Shown: positions 34,756 to 43,978 of the stretch, one piece after another | Numbering within the stretch: position 1 is the first letter of the stretch | Layout: each line of letters opens with the position of its first letter | Assembly: GCA_041941305.1 (NCBI GenBank) | Contig: JBGTQJ010000006.1 | Coordinates: 124,001-188,000 of the forward strand | Length of the DNA stretch: 64,000 bases | Source: JANSWP01 sp041941305 | GTDB taxonomy: Bacteria > Bacteroidota > Bacteroidia > Chitinophagales > Saprospiraceae | Direction of reading: 5' to 3' | Notes under the pieces: generated by a model | The model's database searches: none | The model's input: only the letters and a program-made list of their open reading frames with translations | What the model was told of the DNA's origin: nothing | Translations under genes and position numbers: made by a program

Positions 34756-35730
34756 ATGAAAAGAATGTTTAGAAGGATTGGAAATTGGCTGTGGCGACAA
34801 ATAGCTAGCTTTTTTCTGTTTTTGAAAAACACAATCCTCTCAACACCCCAAAAAATAAAAGATTGGATTTTTGCTTTTGCACAATGGGGTAAGATCCAGT
34901 TAGACAAACACATCAATTCATCCCAAAGACTATATCTTCGAAAGCTCATTTTTGAAAGTGATACGCGAAAAGGAAGGCGATTCGACACGATTATCATGTG
35001 GATGATTGTGCTAAGTGTTCTTGCCGTCATTGCTGAAACAGTCACAAAATTTCATAGTGCTTACTGGTGGATCTTTCAGGTTTTGGAATGGGTTTTCACT
35101 ATTATTTTCACAATTGAATATATCCTTCGATTATATTCTTCCGAAAAGCCACTGAAATACGCTACTTCTTTCTTTGGAATTGTGGACTTATTGGCAATTA
35201 TACCTTCGTATCTAGGAATTTTCTTAATCGGTTTTGACAGCCTGATTATGATTCGGGTTTTGCGATTGCTCCGTGTTTTTCGGATTTTCAAAATGGGTCA
35301 TTTTGTCACGGAAGGCGAAGTGATATTGAGTGCGCTACGAGCAAGTAAAATCAAGATTTATGTTTTTATCTCTTTCGTCGTTTTGGTTTCCATGATTCTT
35401 GGCTCTGTTCTTTACATTGTTGAGGGGGATATTAATCCAAAATTGGATAATATCCCAAAAGGCATTTATTGGGCAATTGTGACACTGACAACCGTAGGCT
35501 ATGGCGATGTAACTCCGATTACACCATTTGGACAATTTTTGGCAACTGTTATTATGATCATGGGTTATGGGGTGATTGCTGTTCCAACGGGCATTGTTAC
35601 GGCAGAAATTAGTGGGCGAGTGATGAATTTGAAGGAGGTGAAATTTCGGGAATGTGAACATTGTGGTCAGGGGGAGCACCATACCTTGGCAGAGTTTTGT
35701 CACAAATGTGGTAAGGAGATGGGAAGCTGA
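34756..35730 (+). CDS. Voltage-gated (Kv-type) potassium channel with C-terminal zinc ribbon, paralogue 2
   Basis: The 324-residue paralogue of the channel at 33484 has the same layout: N-terminal cytoplasmic segment (about 1-75, shorter here), S1-S4 with voltage-sensor arginines in IRVLRLLRVFRIFKM (166-180), filter TVGYGD (246-251), S6 with GYGVIAVPTGIV, and a zinc ribbon with C300, C303, C315 and C318. Similarity covers the whole core, including EYxLRxYSS and YGD, so the pair arose by inverted duplication and then diverged. The two subunits may form heterotetramers. The stop codon lies 21 bp before a duplicated fragment of a distant gene (35752). Confidence 0.9.
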   Translation: MKRMFRRIGNWLWRQIASFFLFLKNTILSTPQKIKDWIFAFAQWGKIQLDKHINSSQRLYLRKLIFESDTRKGRRFDTIIMWMIVLSVLAVIAETVTKFHSAYWWIFQVLEWVFTIIFTIEYILRLYSSEKPLKYATSFFGIVDLLAIIPSYLGIFLIGFDSLIMIRVLRLLRVFRIFKMGHFVTEGEVILSALRASKIKIYVFISFVVLVSMILGSVLYIVEGDINPKLDNIPKGIYWAIVTLTTVGYGDVTPITPFGQFLATVIMIMGYGVIAVPTGIVTAEISGRVMNLKEVKFRECEHCGQGEHHTLAEFCHKCGKEMGS

Positions 35731-35751
35731 CGAATCGACAAAGGATTTACA

Positions 35752-36088
35752 CCATCCTTTACGAAGTAAGCATTTGGCCAAATCAGGGTATCAGATGAAA
35801 CCGAACCTAAAATTCTTTCTAATTGGACGCTATTTTCTACCTCAATCGTCTCCACGGCAATGCCTGCATTCCGCAATACTTTCACGGCAATATTCAGGTC
35901 AGCTATTGAAGTGAACCAGCCATGAATCCAGTGCCCTTTACTGCTAATGATTAGAATTTTCATAAAATCATCTATTAAATCTTTGTTTAGAATGGTAATT
36001 ATTTGGTCACAAGAACCACCAACCTTTCAGAATCCAGGCACAAAGCTTCTCCATTTTTTATGTAGATACAAGTCTATTATTTAAAATG
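35752..36088 (-). pseudogene. Truncated duplicate of the ATP-grasp gene 5' end and its upstream region
   Basis: This 337-bp segment matches 60596-60932 without indels and with about a dozen mismatches counted by eye. On the minus strand it contains the last 9 codons and stop of the kinase-fold gene, the 94-bp spacer, and the first about 70 codons of the ATP-grasp gene from the ATG at 35963. The frame then runs into antisense of the potassium channel end and stops. It retains start and promoter region, so a short aberrant peptide could be made, but no functional ligase. Confidence 0.9.
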
Positions 36089-36126
36089 ATCCTAAAAATT
36101 GAGTTTCTCACTTCGAATGGAGGATT

Positions 36127-36846
36127 TCATAACTTCAAATTCTTCAAAAAAGTCTCCCGAAATCGTTTCGTTAGAGGGATTTGTTTGGACTTGATTTCTA
36201 CAAAAGACGAACCGACCTTTTCAACAAAGTTTTTGTTCACTACAAACGAGCGATGGGTCTGTAAAAAATAAGTTTCGGGCAGTTCATTCAGAAAATCTTT
36301 GAGCGTCGAGCGAATAATATGCCGACCTTCATTTAATTGCAATTCCAAATAATTTTTAAAAGCTTCAATATATTGAATATCGGCAAGATGGAGCTTTTTG
36401 TAAATGCGATCTTCTTTGATAAAAACAGATTGATTCAGGATTAAATTATCCGTGTTCTCATTTGATTTTTGAGCAAAATTTTTCAATGCCACCTCAATGG
36501 CAGTGTAAACGGAAGGCTTTGAAAAGGGCTTGACCAAATAGGCGGAGGGATTGGTTTCGGCCGCGGCTTCCACCGTTTTTTTATCGGAATAAGCAGACAG
36601 AAAAATGAATGGAATTTTGTATGTTTTTTGGATTCGTTGAGCCACCCAAATACCCGATTTTTCGCCTTTCAAATGAATATCCAATATCGCAATATCGGTG
36701 TTGCCTCGATCTAATATTTCGATGGCTTGTTCCGCTTTCATTGCCGTGCCCGAAACGGCATAACCCAAGTCTTCCGCCAAATCCTGAAGATTGTCTAGTG
36801 TAATAAATTCGTCCTCGACGATGAGTATGTTTACTTTGTTATGCAT
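36127..36846 (-). CDS. LytTR-family response regulator
   Basis: This is a 239-residue response regulator. The receiver domain (about 5-125) has the acidic pocket VEDE, phosphoacceptor D56 (AILDIHLKG), a conserved Ser/Thr in FLSAYSD and K in LVKPFSK. A linker leads to a LytTR DNA-binding domain (about 140-239, IQYIEAFKNYLELQL, LQTHRSFVVN). It lies 67 bp downstream of the HisKA_2 sensor kinase on the same strand and is its evident partner. Because the kinase gene is divergent from the fibre gene at 39307, that gene is the most likely target. Confidence 0.93.
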   Translation of the reverse strand: MHNKVNILIVEDEFITLDNLQDLAEDLGYAVSGTAMKAEQAIEILDRGNTDIAILDIHLKGEKSGIWVAQRIQKTYKIPFIFLSAYSDKKTVEAAAETNPSAYLVKPFSKPSVYTAIEVALKNFAQKSNENTDNLILNQSVFIKEDRIYKKLHLADIQYIEAFKNYLELQLNEGRHIIRSTLKDFLNELPETYFLQTHRSFVVNKNFVEKVGSSFVEIKSKQIPLTKRFRETFLKNLKL

Positions 36847-36913
36847 TTACAATGTAATTGGGGAGGTGAAAAAACGCGGGGTTGTGGAAAAAGTCAAAAT
36901 CGTTCAATATTGT

Positions 36914-38905
36914 TCAAAAATTTATCGAATAAACTGTCCCTTTTTCCGAACTAGAAAATTGCAGATTTCCGTCTAATTGTCGCACCAATCCGCGCACCAA
37001 ATTCAGTCCCAAGGACCTTGACTTTTTGGATAGGACCTCCTTTTGAAAACCCCTGCCATCGTCTTCCACTTTCAAAGCATATTTGTGTTTTTGTTGTTCA
37101 ACAAAATCAATTTTAATGTGTCCTTTGGCTTTATTTCGGAAGGCATGTTTGAAGGCATTGGTCAATAATTCATTCAAAATCAAGCCCAAGGGGATAGCAG
37201 TGTCAATGTCTAATTTGGAATCATCGGCATTGATTTTTACATCAATTTTTTGATTGGGTGAATGATGGGCGCTGGAAATATTTTGAGTCAATTCATTGAT
37301 ATAATTTTTGATTTTGATGACCGACAAGCTATCCGATTCATACAAATTTTGATGAATCAATGCCATAGATTGAATGCGATCTTGCCCTTCGCGCATCATT
37401 TTTTGGAGTGCTTTATCTGCAGAAATTCGAGCCTGTTTGTCTAATAGAGAGGAAATGATTTGAAGGTTGTTTTTTACCCGATGGTGGATTTCCTTCAACA
37501 GGAATTCTTTTTCCTGAAGCGATTGTTCGACCAATTCTTTTTGTTCAGCAATGGTCTGTTTGTCTTTTTGCATTCGCTGAAAAGCCAGCCAGGCACCAAG
37601 CAACAGAAACCCCAAAAATCCTATCAATACCAGATATAAAGTTTGCTGATTTTTTTGCTGGTCGATTTGCAAATTTTTGGCTTCGAGTTCTTTTTCTTTT
37701 ATCGTTAGTCCGAGTCGAGTTTCGGTTTCGGCGATTTGTTTTTTATAAAAATCGGAAGCAATAGAATCCTTGATGACCATTAGTTTTTCCAGATATTCGA
37801 CGGCTTCTGAATGGTTATTTTGAATTTTGGAAATCCTTATCAAATCTTCCAATTTATCTTTTTGTTGGGGCAAAAAATTAGAATTTTCATTGATTTTCAA
37901 AGCCGCTTTATAAAATTTCTTTGCCCCTTCAAAGTCCTTTTCCGCTTCTAAAATATAACCCATTACATTATAGGCAAATCCCATTCTATCGGATTCAGAA
38001 AATCCTTTTGCCTTCAAACCCTCAATGGCTTTCCGAACATTCGTTTTGGCTTCCGCCAATTTGCCCTGATGTCGTTGTGTATCGCCCAAATAAACCAAAT
38101 TGATGTATTTTTCGACGGGCAACAAATGGTCATTGCTATGATTGACAGCTCTTTGAAAATAGTATGCTGCCGAATCCAGATTGTTGGATACGCTTAAATA
38201 ATAATTACCCAACATTTGCGAGGAAATAAAAATTTGGACGCTGTCATTGCCCGCATTAATGGCAGATTTGAATTCGGGCAATTGTTCGGCAAAACCATCC
38301 ATATTTCTCGATGTCCAATAAAAATTAGCCCTTTCAAATGCTGCCAAAGCCATCATTTTTTTATCCTTTGAGGCATTTGCAATATTCGTAATGATCTCGA
38401 TTTGGGAAAGATATTCCTCAAAATTCCCCTGCAAGCCCGCGATGTATCCGATTCTGGAATAAACCATAATGCTGTCGCGAATGGAAGGAGCGAAAGCGAT
38501 TCGCCTCAAGGCTGCCCGAAAAGCGGAATCTGCCTCTTGGTGTCTTGCCAAATGCATCAGTCGATCCCCCAATGCCATATTTCGCGTCCACAAAAGACTG
38601 TCCTCACTTAAAAGCAGAATTTCCTTTTTCAAATAATAAATCGTGCTGTCAATTTTATCCAATTCAGGGGCGCGATAAATGAGGTGAAGGCGATAATAAA
38701 TTTCCGTTTTTTGATGATCTGTCAATTGGTCAAAGTCATTGTCCAACATCCTCCGAAGAGTGACAAGGGGCTGTTGAAATTGGCGAAGGTTCATTAGACT
38801 GTCCACCTGTTCAATGCTCTGGTCAAAGTCGGACTGATTGGCATTTTGACTCCAAAAAATGATGGGCAGTAACAAACATATGGATAATATAAGTAGGTTT
38901 CTCAT
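36914..38905 (-). CDS. TPR-containing HisKA_2 sensor histidine kinase
   Basis: The 663-residue protein has a signal peptide or N-terminal anchor (1-20), periplasmic TPR-like helical repeats (about 30-395, for example YNVMGYILEAEKDFEGAKKF), a coiled stretch, one transmembrane helix (about 420-440, LYLVLIGFLGFLLLGAWLAF) and a second coiled coil. The HisKA_2 dimerisation helix has the phosphoacceptor at H474/H475 in EIHHRVKNNLQI. The HATPase domain ends the chain (LILNELLTNAFKHAF N-box, EDDGRGF G1 box, SLGLNLVRGL G2 box). The helical sensor would detect a periplasmic or envelope signal and pass it to the LytTR regulator. Confidence 0.92.
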   Translation of the reverse strand: MRNLLILSICLLLPIIFWSQNANQSDFDQSIEQVDSLMNLRQFQQPLVTLRRMLDNDFDQLTDHQKTEIYYRLHLIYRAPELDKIDSTIYYLKKEILLLSEDSLLWTRNMALGDRLMHLARHQEADSAFRAALRRIAFAPSIRDSIMVYSRIGYIAGLQGNFEEYLSQIEIITNIANASKDKKMMALAAFERANFYWTSRNMDGFAEQLPEFKSAINAGNDSVQIFISSQMLGNYYLSVSNNLDSAAYYFQRAVNHSNDHLLPVEKYINLVYLGDTQRHQGKLAEAKTNVRKAIEGLKAKGFSESDRMGFAYNVMGYILEAEKDFEGAKKFYKAALKINENSNFLPQQKDKLEDLIRISKIQNNHSEAVEYLEKLMVIKDSIASDFYKKQIAETETRLGLTIKEKELEAKNLQIDQQKNQQTLYLVLIGFLGFLLLGAWLAFQRMQKDKQTIAEQKELVEQSLQEKEFLLKEIHHRVKNNLQIISSLLDKQARISADKALQKMMREGQDRIQSMALIHQNLYESDSLSVIKIKNYINELTQNISSAHHSPNQKIDVKINADDSKLDIDTAIPLGLILNELLTNAFKHAFRNKAKGHIKIDFVEQQKHKYALKVEDDGRGFQKEVLSKKSRSLGLNLVRGLVRQLDGNLQFSSSEKGTVYSINF

Positions 38906-39306
38906 CTGCTGTTTTTATAAAAATTTTCGCTCTTGAAAAAATCAAGGTGTTGGGTTTCATCAAGTGATTTGCCGTTACTGATGAATTGTCAATGTATAAA
39001 TCATCGTGTGACAGGGAGCCACTTGATGATAAATGTCAAATCAACGAACTCCCAGACTTTAAACATGGGCCAAAATATTCCCGTCAAAGATAGAAAGCAG
39101 GTTTTAACTATTTAAATGATAAGGTGCTCAGTCGTCCCCAAAAAATGGGCATTCGTCCCTGATTCAAATTTGGCATGTCAAAATTGCCTTTTTTTGCCTT
39201 AGAAATAATAAACACGTCCTCCAAAAGCTATCCATATAAATATTTCCCCTGAATGTAAACCTTCCCCGACCATACAAATTTTCAAGTCTCACAAATTCTA
39301 TTAATT
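38906..39306. promoter_or_regulatory. Divergent intergenic region between kinase and fibre gene 1
   Basis: This is 401 bp without a gene. It holds an inverted repeat TCATCAAGTG (38957-38966) / CACTTGATGA (39020-39029), 53 bp apart, which could bind a dimeric regulator such as the LytTR protein or form a loop. No perfect TAnnTTTG box was identified. It must contain the promoters of both divergent units. Confidence 0.45.
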
Positions 39307-42225
39307 ATGAAACCATTCATAGTATTGCTAGTCTTTTGCTTCGCAGGCTCGATGTCCAATACAGTATTTACTCAAATCGCCGTCAATACCGACAACTCCG
39401 ACCCCGACGCTTCCGCCATGCTCGACATCAAAAGCACCAATAAAGGCATTTTGATACCGCGAATGACTTCTGCTCAACGAACCGCCATTTCCAACACTGC
39501 GACCGGCTTATTGGTTTTCGATACGGATACGGACGGTTTTTGGTTTTATGACGGCACTTCGTGGGTCGAATTGGTGAGTGGTAATGTTTCGAGTATTCAG
39601 GATGCGGATGCGGACACCAAAATTCAGGTGGAAGAGGGCGCGGATGAGGATATTATAAGATTTGACGTAAACGGCAGCGAGCATTTGACGGTTAAAGAAA
39701 ATGCAAATGGATACACCATGATTGAAACCCAGGCAACCGGCTCCAACCTCGCTTTTGGTAAAAATGCCGGACTATCACTCAGCTCCGCCAATAACAATAA
39801 TTCCATTTTCGGCACAGAAGCGGGGAGTAATCTTGCAACGGGCAACAATAATGTTTTCTTTGGAAGGTATTCAGGGTACCAACATACAGAAGGTCGCCAT
39901 AATACTTATGTGGGATACAGAACGGGTTATGCTAACCTGACGGGGATTTACAATGTTTTTTTGGGTTCGCAGGCAGGGGAAATGAATACCGGGTCGAGAA
40001 ATGTCTTCGTTGGCTTTTGGGCAGGTAGAAATAATACGGGGTCGAATAATGTATTTATCGGAGAAACGGCAGGTGAAAACGAAACGGGCAGCAACAAACT
40101 TTTTATTGACAATTCCAATACTTCAACCCCACTCATTTATGGAGAATTCAATAATGATTTAATCACCATCAACGGTCGTTTATCTGCTACCCAGGGCTTT
40201 TCAGATGCCGATAATGATACAAAAATACAAGTCGAAGAAAGTACGGATGAGGATGTGATTCGATTTGATATCCAAAACACCGAGCGACTCGTTTTGAAGG
40301 AGAATGTAAACGGCAGTACTCAAATATCACTTCCCAATAATAATTCCAATATCTTTATAGGAAATTCGGCAGGTGAAAATTCGGAGAGTACTGCGGAAGA
40401 TAATACAGTCGTCGGGACTTATGCTTTTCAAAGCAATACAGGTGGCAACTCTAACTCAGCATTTGGTTATTCCTGTATGAAGAGTAGTACTTCAGGTTTT
40501 TTTAATACGGGAATGGGCGCTTATGCCCTTGAAAAAAATATTAACGGAGATTCCAACACAGGGGTAGGATATAGTTCATTGAAAAACAATACCACCGGGG
40601 AGTTTAATTCGGCTTTTGGTGTTTTAAGTTTGGCAGCTAACACATCAGGCTCTTCAAATATAGGATTGGGCAGTCGGGCAGGAGAATTTAATCAAGGAGG
40701 CAATCACAATGTGTTTGTGGGCAGATTTGCCGGACAGGGAACTTCATCGCACAGCAAATCCAATAATGTAATGGTGGGATATGAGGCAGGTAAAACCAAT
40801 CATGGTGAGGCAAATGTGTTTTTAGGATTTCGAGCAGGGCAAAATGAAAGTGGGGATAATAAATTATACATTGAAAATTCCTCTTCTACATCTCCTTTGA
40901 TTTACGGCGAATTTGATAATGATATTTTAAAAATTAACGGGCACTTATCAATCACACAAGGTTTTTCGGACGCCGATTATGACACAAAAATACAAGTCGA
41001 AGAAAGTACGGATGAGGACATTATTCGATTTGATGTGGGCGGTTCTGAAAAATGGACAATGACCGGGAGTCGGCTGGAGAGCAAAGGTTCCGGTGAGTCC
41101 GTTTTTATTGGGGAAGACAGTGGTCTCGCGGATGATTTATCGTTGAATCGAAATGTCTTTATCGGGTATAAATCAGGTTTCAATAATACCACAGGTTCTT
41201 TAAATTTATTTCTGGGTTGGCGCTCCGGCAATGATAATACGACGGGCAGTTCCAACGTATTTTTAGGAGAAAGTTCCGGGAATCGCAATACCACCGGAAG
41301 CAGAAATGTATATGTCGGAGAATTAACAGGAGAATTGAACACTAACGGAGATGATAATACTTTCCTCGGAACCTGTGCCGGTGCCTTTAATACCTCCGGC
41401 TCTGACAATGTATTCTTAGGCGCTTATTCGGGAATGAATTCCAACGGCAGCAATAAACTTTACATTGAGAATTCTGACTCCAACAGCCCTTTGATTTACG
41501 GCGAATTTGATAATGACCTGATTCGTATAAACGGTGATTTGGAAGTGACGGGCAATTTTCCTGCTAATACCATAATAGAAGATGCAGACGGAGACACCCG
41601 AATTAATGTGGAAGAAGTGGCCGATGAAGACGTTATCAGAATTGATGCGGGCAATCATGAAAAAATGATAATTGAAAACAGCTCGGTCACGATAAGTCAA
41701 GGTTCCAATACCAATAACCCCCTAATCTTTACCAATGGTTTTGGAGGTACCAATCAAATTGCCAACATCCTCCCTACTTTCCCCAATTCAAGTGCCGACA
41801 ATAAAATGGAATTCACCATTAAGGGCACAAAAACGATGACCTTAAAAGGCGACGGCCTGGTGGATATTGACGGAGAAATCACCATCGGCAGCAACGACGA
41901 CTCCCCGGTCACCTACGACCGAAAAACCGTCATGGTCAGCGGCAAAGTCAATCAGAATGGGTCATTGGCAGCAGGTGTTACGACTTCTGCCTATATTAGC
42001 AGCACCACTAGAAACTCAACCGGCAATTATACCATCAATTTCACATCAGGCACTTTCATTGATGAGCCGATTATCACCATTACCCCGACCGAGGCAAGCG
42101 GCGGTGATGTTCGAAAAGCGGTAATAGTTAGTGTCTCCACCACCTCGATTAATCTCAAAATGTATAATTCAGGAACGAGTTTAAGTGATGCGCCTTTTCA
42201 TTTTATTGTTATTGGAGAGCAGTAA
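39307..42225 (+). CDS. Tail-fibre-like secreted repeat protein 1
   Basis: This 972-residue protein has a signal peptide (about 1-24). An N-terminal block common in Bacteroidota surface fibres follows (SAMLDIKSTNKGILIPRMTS, GLLVFDTDTDGFWFYDG). Three long repeat arrays of NNVFIGxxAG / NVFLGxxSG units each end in ETGSNKLYI...STPLIYGEFDNDLIxING. Between arrays lie DADxDTKIQVEESxDEDIIRFD blocks, which probably form stalk segments. The C-terminal domain (about 860-972, ITIGSNDDSPVTYDRK ... FHFIVIGEQ) resembles the receptor-binding tips of phage tail fibres. No T9SS tail and no S74 protease is present. Trimeric beta-helical fibres are the expected form. It is divergent from the HisKA_2/LytTR operon. 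Confidence 0.8.
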   Translation: MKPFIVLLVFCFAGSMSNTVFTQIAVNTDNSDPDASAMLDIKSTNKGILIPRMTSAQRTAISNTATGLLVFDTDTDGFWFYDGTSWVELVSGNVSSIQDADADTKIQVEEGADEDIIRFDVNGSEHLTVKENANGYTMIETQATGSNLAFGKNAGLSLSSANNNNSIFGTEAGSNLATGNNNVFFGRYSGYQHTEGRHNTYVGYRTGYANLTGIYNVFLGSQAGEMNTGSRNVFVGFWAGRNNTGSNNVFIGETAGENETGSNKLFIDNSNTSTPLIYGEFNNDLITINGRLSATQGFSDADNDTKIQVEESTDEDVIRFDIQNTERLVLKENVNGSTQISLPNNNSNIFIGNSAGENSESTAEDNTVVGTYAFQSNTGGNSNSAFGYSCMKSSTSGFFNTGMGAYALEKNINGDSNTGVGYSSLKNNTTGEFNSAFGVLSLAANTSGSSNIGLGSRAGEFNQGGNHNVFVGRFAGQGTSSHSKSNNVMVGYEAGKTNHGEANVFLGFRAGQNESGDNKLYIENSSSTSPLIYGEFDNDILKINGHLSITQGFSDADYDTKIQVEESTDEDIIRFDVGGSEKWTMTGSRLESKGSGESVFIGEDSGLADDLSLNRNVFIGYKSGFNNTTGSLNLFLGWRSGNDNTTGSSNVFLGESSGNRNTTGSRNVYVGELTGELNTNGDDNTFLGTCAGAFNTSGSDNVFLGAYSGMNSNGSNKLYIENSDSNSPLIYGEFDNDLIRINGDLEVTGNFPANTIIEDADGDTRINVEEVADEDVIRIDAGNHEKMIIENSSVTISQGSNTNNPLIFTNGFGGTNQIANILPTFPNSSADNKMEFTIKGTKTMTLKGDGLVDIDGEITIGSNDDSPVTYDRKTVMVSGKVNQNGSLAAGVTTSAYISSTTRNSTGNYTINFTSGTFIDEPIITITPTEASGGDVRKAVIVSVSTTSINLKMYNSGTSLSDAPFHFIVIGEQ

Positions 42226-42569
42226 AAGTGGGATTAGTGAAAGGTGAAATTCATCGAAGCCTACGCAACCCCTTATTTCTGCGCTTAATGTCCACCGGAC
42301 ATTGCATCGCTATCCTAAAGGGGAAACTCCTCCCGCTGTAAATACTTGATTTTCAGAGGGTGGCTTCTCCTCCTTTTCCCAAGGGGACTCCTTCCCAAAG
42401 GGATTCTTTGAATCGGAGAGGAGGTTGGGAGGTCTGCGAAGGCAATTTTCAACAGAACTTAACAGCCCTGGGATTAAGGGTGTGAGAAGAGATTGAGTTT
42501 TTGGCGCCCTACAAATACTCAAAATCTTTCACATTTAAATCACAGAAAAAAATTGAAACCACAAACAAC
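42226..42569. other. Gene-free spacer with hairpins and a shared repeat end
   Basis: AATGTCC-ACC-GGACATT (42287-42303) is a perfect 7-bp hairpin. A C/T-rich stretch with CTCCT and CCTTCCC repeats follows, and AGAACTTAACAGCCCTG (42454-42470) is the exact reverse complement of the element end at 20242-20258. No open frame of note is seen before the ATG at 42570. Confidence 0.5.
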
Positions 42570-43955
42570 ATGAAAACAATCATTCCAATACTCCTTTTAT
42601 TTTTCTCCCTAAATTGTTTTACTCAAAATCATTTCAAAATAACGGGCGGAAGTGTAAAAATCACGGGCAATGTTGATTTGATTTTAAAAGACGCAAAATG
42701 GGTCAACAACGGCACATTTTCCGCCACTGACGGAACAGTTCATTTCACAGGTGCGTCAACTCAAACCAATGCCTCTGTTGGTGGCACTTCCGAAACAAGT
42801 TTTTATAATTTGACTATAAATAAAACCTCCAACAATGCTGAATTAAATCAAAATATCACCATCGAAAACACCGTCACTTTATCCAACGGAAAATTAGAAT
42901 TAAACAATTCCGACATCTTATTAAACGGTAATTACACGCTCCAAAACGGACATTATTTTCAAACATCGGGCACGGGAAGTTTAAAGTGTGAAGTCACCAA
43001 CGGAAGCACTAAAACCTTCCCCGTAGGCAATACCTCTTATACGCCAATGACCATTCAAAATAATGGAACAGCCGATGTTTTTTCTGCTCGTTGCACCCCC
43101 GAAGTCCTCGAAAACGGGACTTCGGGCAATGCATTGACCTCTGATGTGGTTGACCGTACCTGGTTTGTAGAAGAAGCGGTCGCAGGCGGAAGTGATTTGA
43201 CGCTCACCGCAACTTGGAATACTTCCGATGAATTAACGGGCTTTGACCGAACCCACTGTTATCTTTCTCATTACACGGGCAGTGGTTGGAACGGAAATAC
43301 GCCGAGTGCGGCGACGGGTTCAGCCCCCTATTCGGTCAGTCGGTCGGGCATTACGAGTTTGTCGCCTTTTGCCGTCGGAAGTAACGGAGCTTTGCCAATT
43401 GAGTTGGTTGATTTTTATGCTTTTCGAGAAGGCGAAAATGTCAAATTAGAATGGACAACTGCGACGGAAATTAATTCGGATGTTTTTGAAATTGAACATT
43501 CTTTGGATGCCATTTCTTTCAAAAAAATCGGCGAAGTGCAGGCAGCAACGTTCTCCGATTCGGAATTAAATTATGACTTTTTACATAAAAATTCTTTTGA
43601 CCCCAAAGGGGCAAGCGGCATTAATTATTATCGCCTGAAAATGAGGGACTTGGATGGGAGTTTTGAGTATTCGGAAGTTCGTTCCGTAGATTTACTAAAC
43701 TTTCATAGTTTAGTAAATCTCGTGACCGTTTACCCAAATCCGACTTCCGATATTTTGAATATTCGGTTTAATGAAAATATTGAAGCAGGCTGGGTTGAAA
43801 TGTATAATGAATTAGGTCAAAAGGTTTTGGAAAGCGACTTAAATCATGCATCCAAAAATACAATTTCAGTGAAGGATTTTCCTTCGGGGGTTTATTTTTT
43901 GAATTTGAAAATGGACTCAAAAAATTTGACAAAAAGGGTAATCATTTCAGAATAA
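42570..43955 (+). CDS. T9SS-sorted surface protein, cassette 1
   Basis: The protein has 461 residues from the ATG at 42570, which opens a signal peptide (MKTIIPILLLFFSLNCFTQ); the frame extends further upstream but without signal features. An N-terminal repeat region of short strands (SVKITGNVDLILKDAKWVNN, NITIENTVTLSNGKLELNN) suggests a beta-helix. A sandwich domain follows, then a region LPIELVDFYAFREGENVKLEW typical of the segment before T9SS tails, and a type A sorting domain (VYPNPTSDILNIRF ... KRVIISE). DNA from about 43,460 to the end is nearly identical to other copies at 51,190, 56,620 and partly 46,430. An in-frame palindrome (43689-43719) encodes the LLNFHSLVN linker. It follows fibre gene 1 on the same strand. 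Confidence 0.85.
   Translation: MKTIIPILLLFFSLNCFTQNHFKITGGSVKITGNVDLILKDAKWVNNGTFSATDGTVHFTGASTQTNASVGGTSETSFYNLTINKTSNNAELNQNITIENTVTLSNGKLELNNSDILLNGNYTLQNGHYFQTSGTGSLKCEVTNGSTKTFPVGNTSYTPMTIQNNGTADVFSARCTPEVLENGTSGNALTSDVVDRTWFVEEAVAGGSDLTLTATWNTSDELTGFDRTHCYLSHYTGSGWNGNTPSAATGSAPYSVSRSGITSLSPFAVGSNGALPIELVDFYAFREGENVKLEWTTATEINSDVFEIEHSLDAISFKKIGEVQAATFSDSELNYDFLHKNSFDPKGASGINYYRLKMRDLDGSFEYSEVRSVDLLNFHSLVNLVTVYPNPTSDILNIRFNENIEAGWVEMYNELGQKVLESDLNHASKNTISVKDFPSGVYFLNLKMDSKNLTKRVIISE
43689..43719. repeat. Palindromic element in coding frame, copy 1
   Basis: GATTTACTAAACT, a 5-nt loop TTCAT, then AGTTTAGTAAATC: 13-bp perfect arms lying entirely within the T9SS gene and translated as part of the linker before the sorting domain. 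Confidence 0.9.
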
Positions 43956-43978
43956 GTACATTTTAGAAAATTTGAAAA

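Noticed and set aside
35700..35963. Independent 87-residue gene
   Set aside because: It is the truncated duplicate of the ATP-grasp 5' end reading on into antisense of the channel gene.
39307..42225. CRISPR-like or tandem repeat array
   Set aside because: The periodic DNA is the coding sequence of protein repeats (NNVFIGxxAG units); spacing and sequence vary with codons, and no spacers or cas genes exist.
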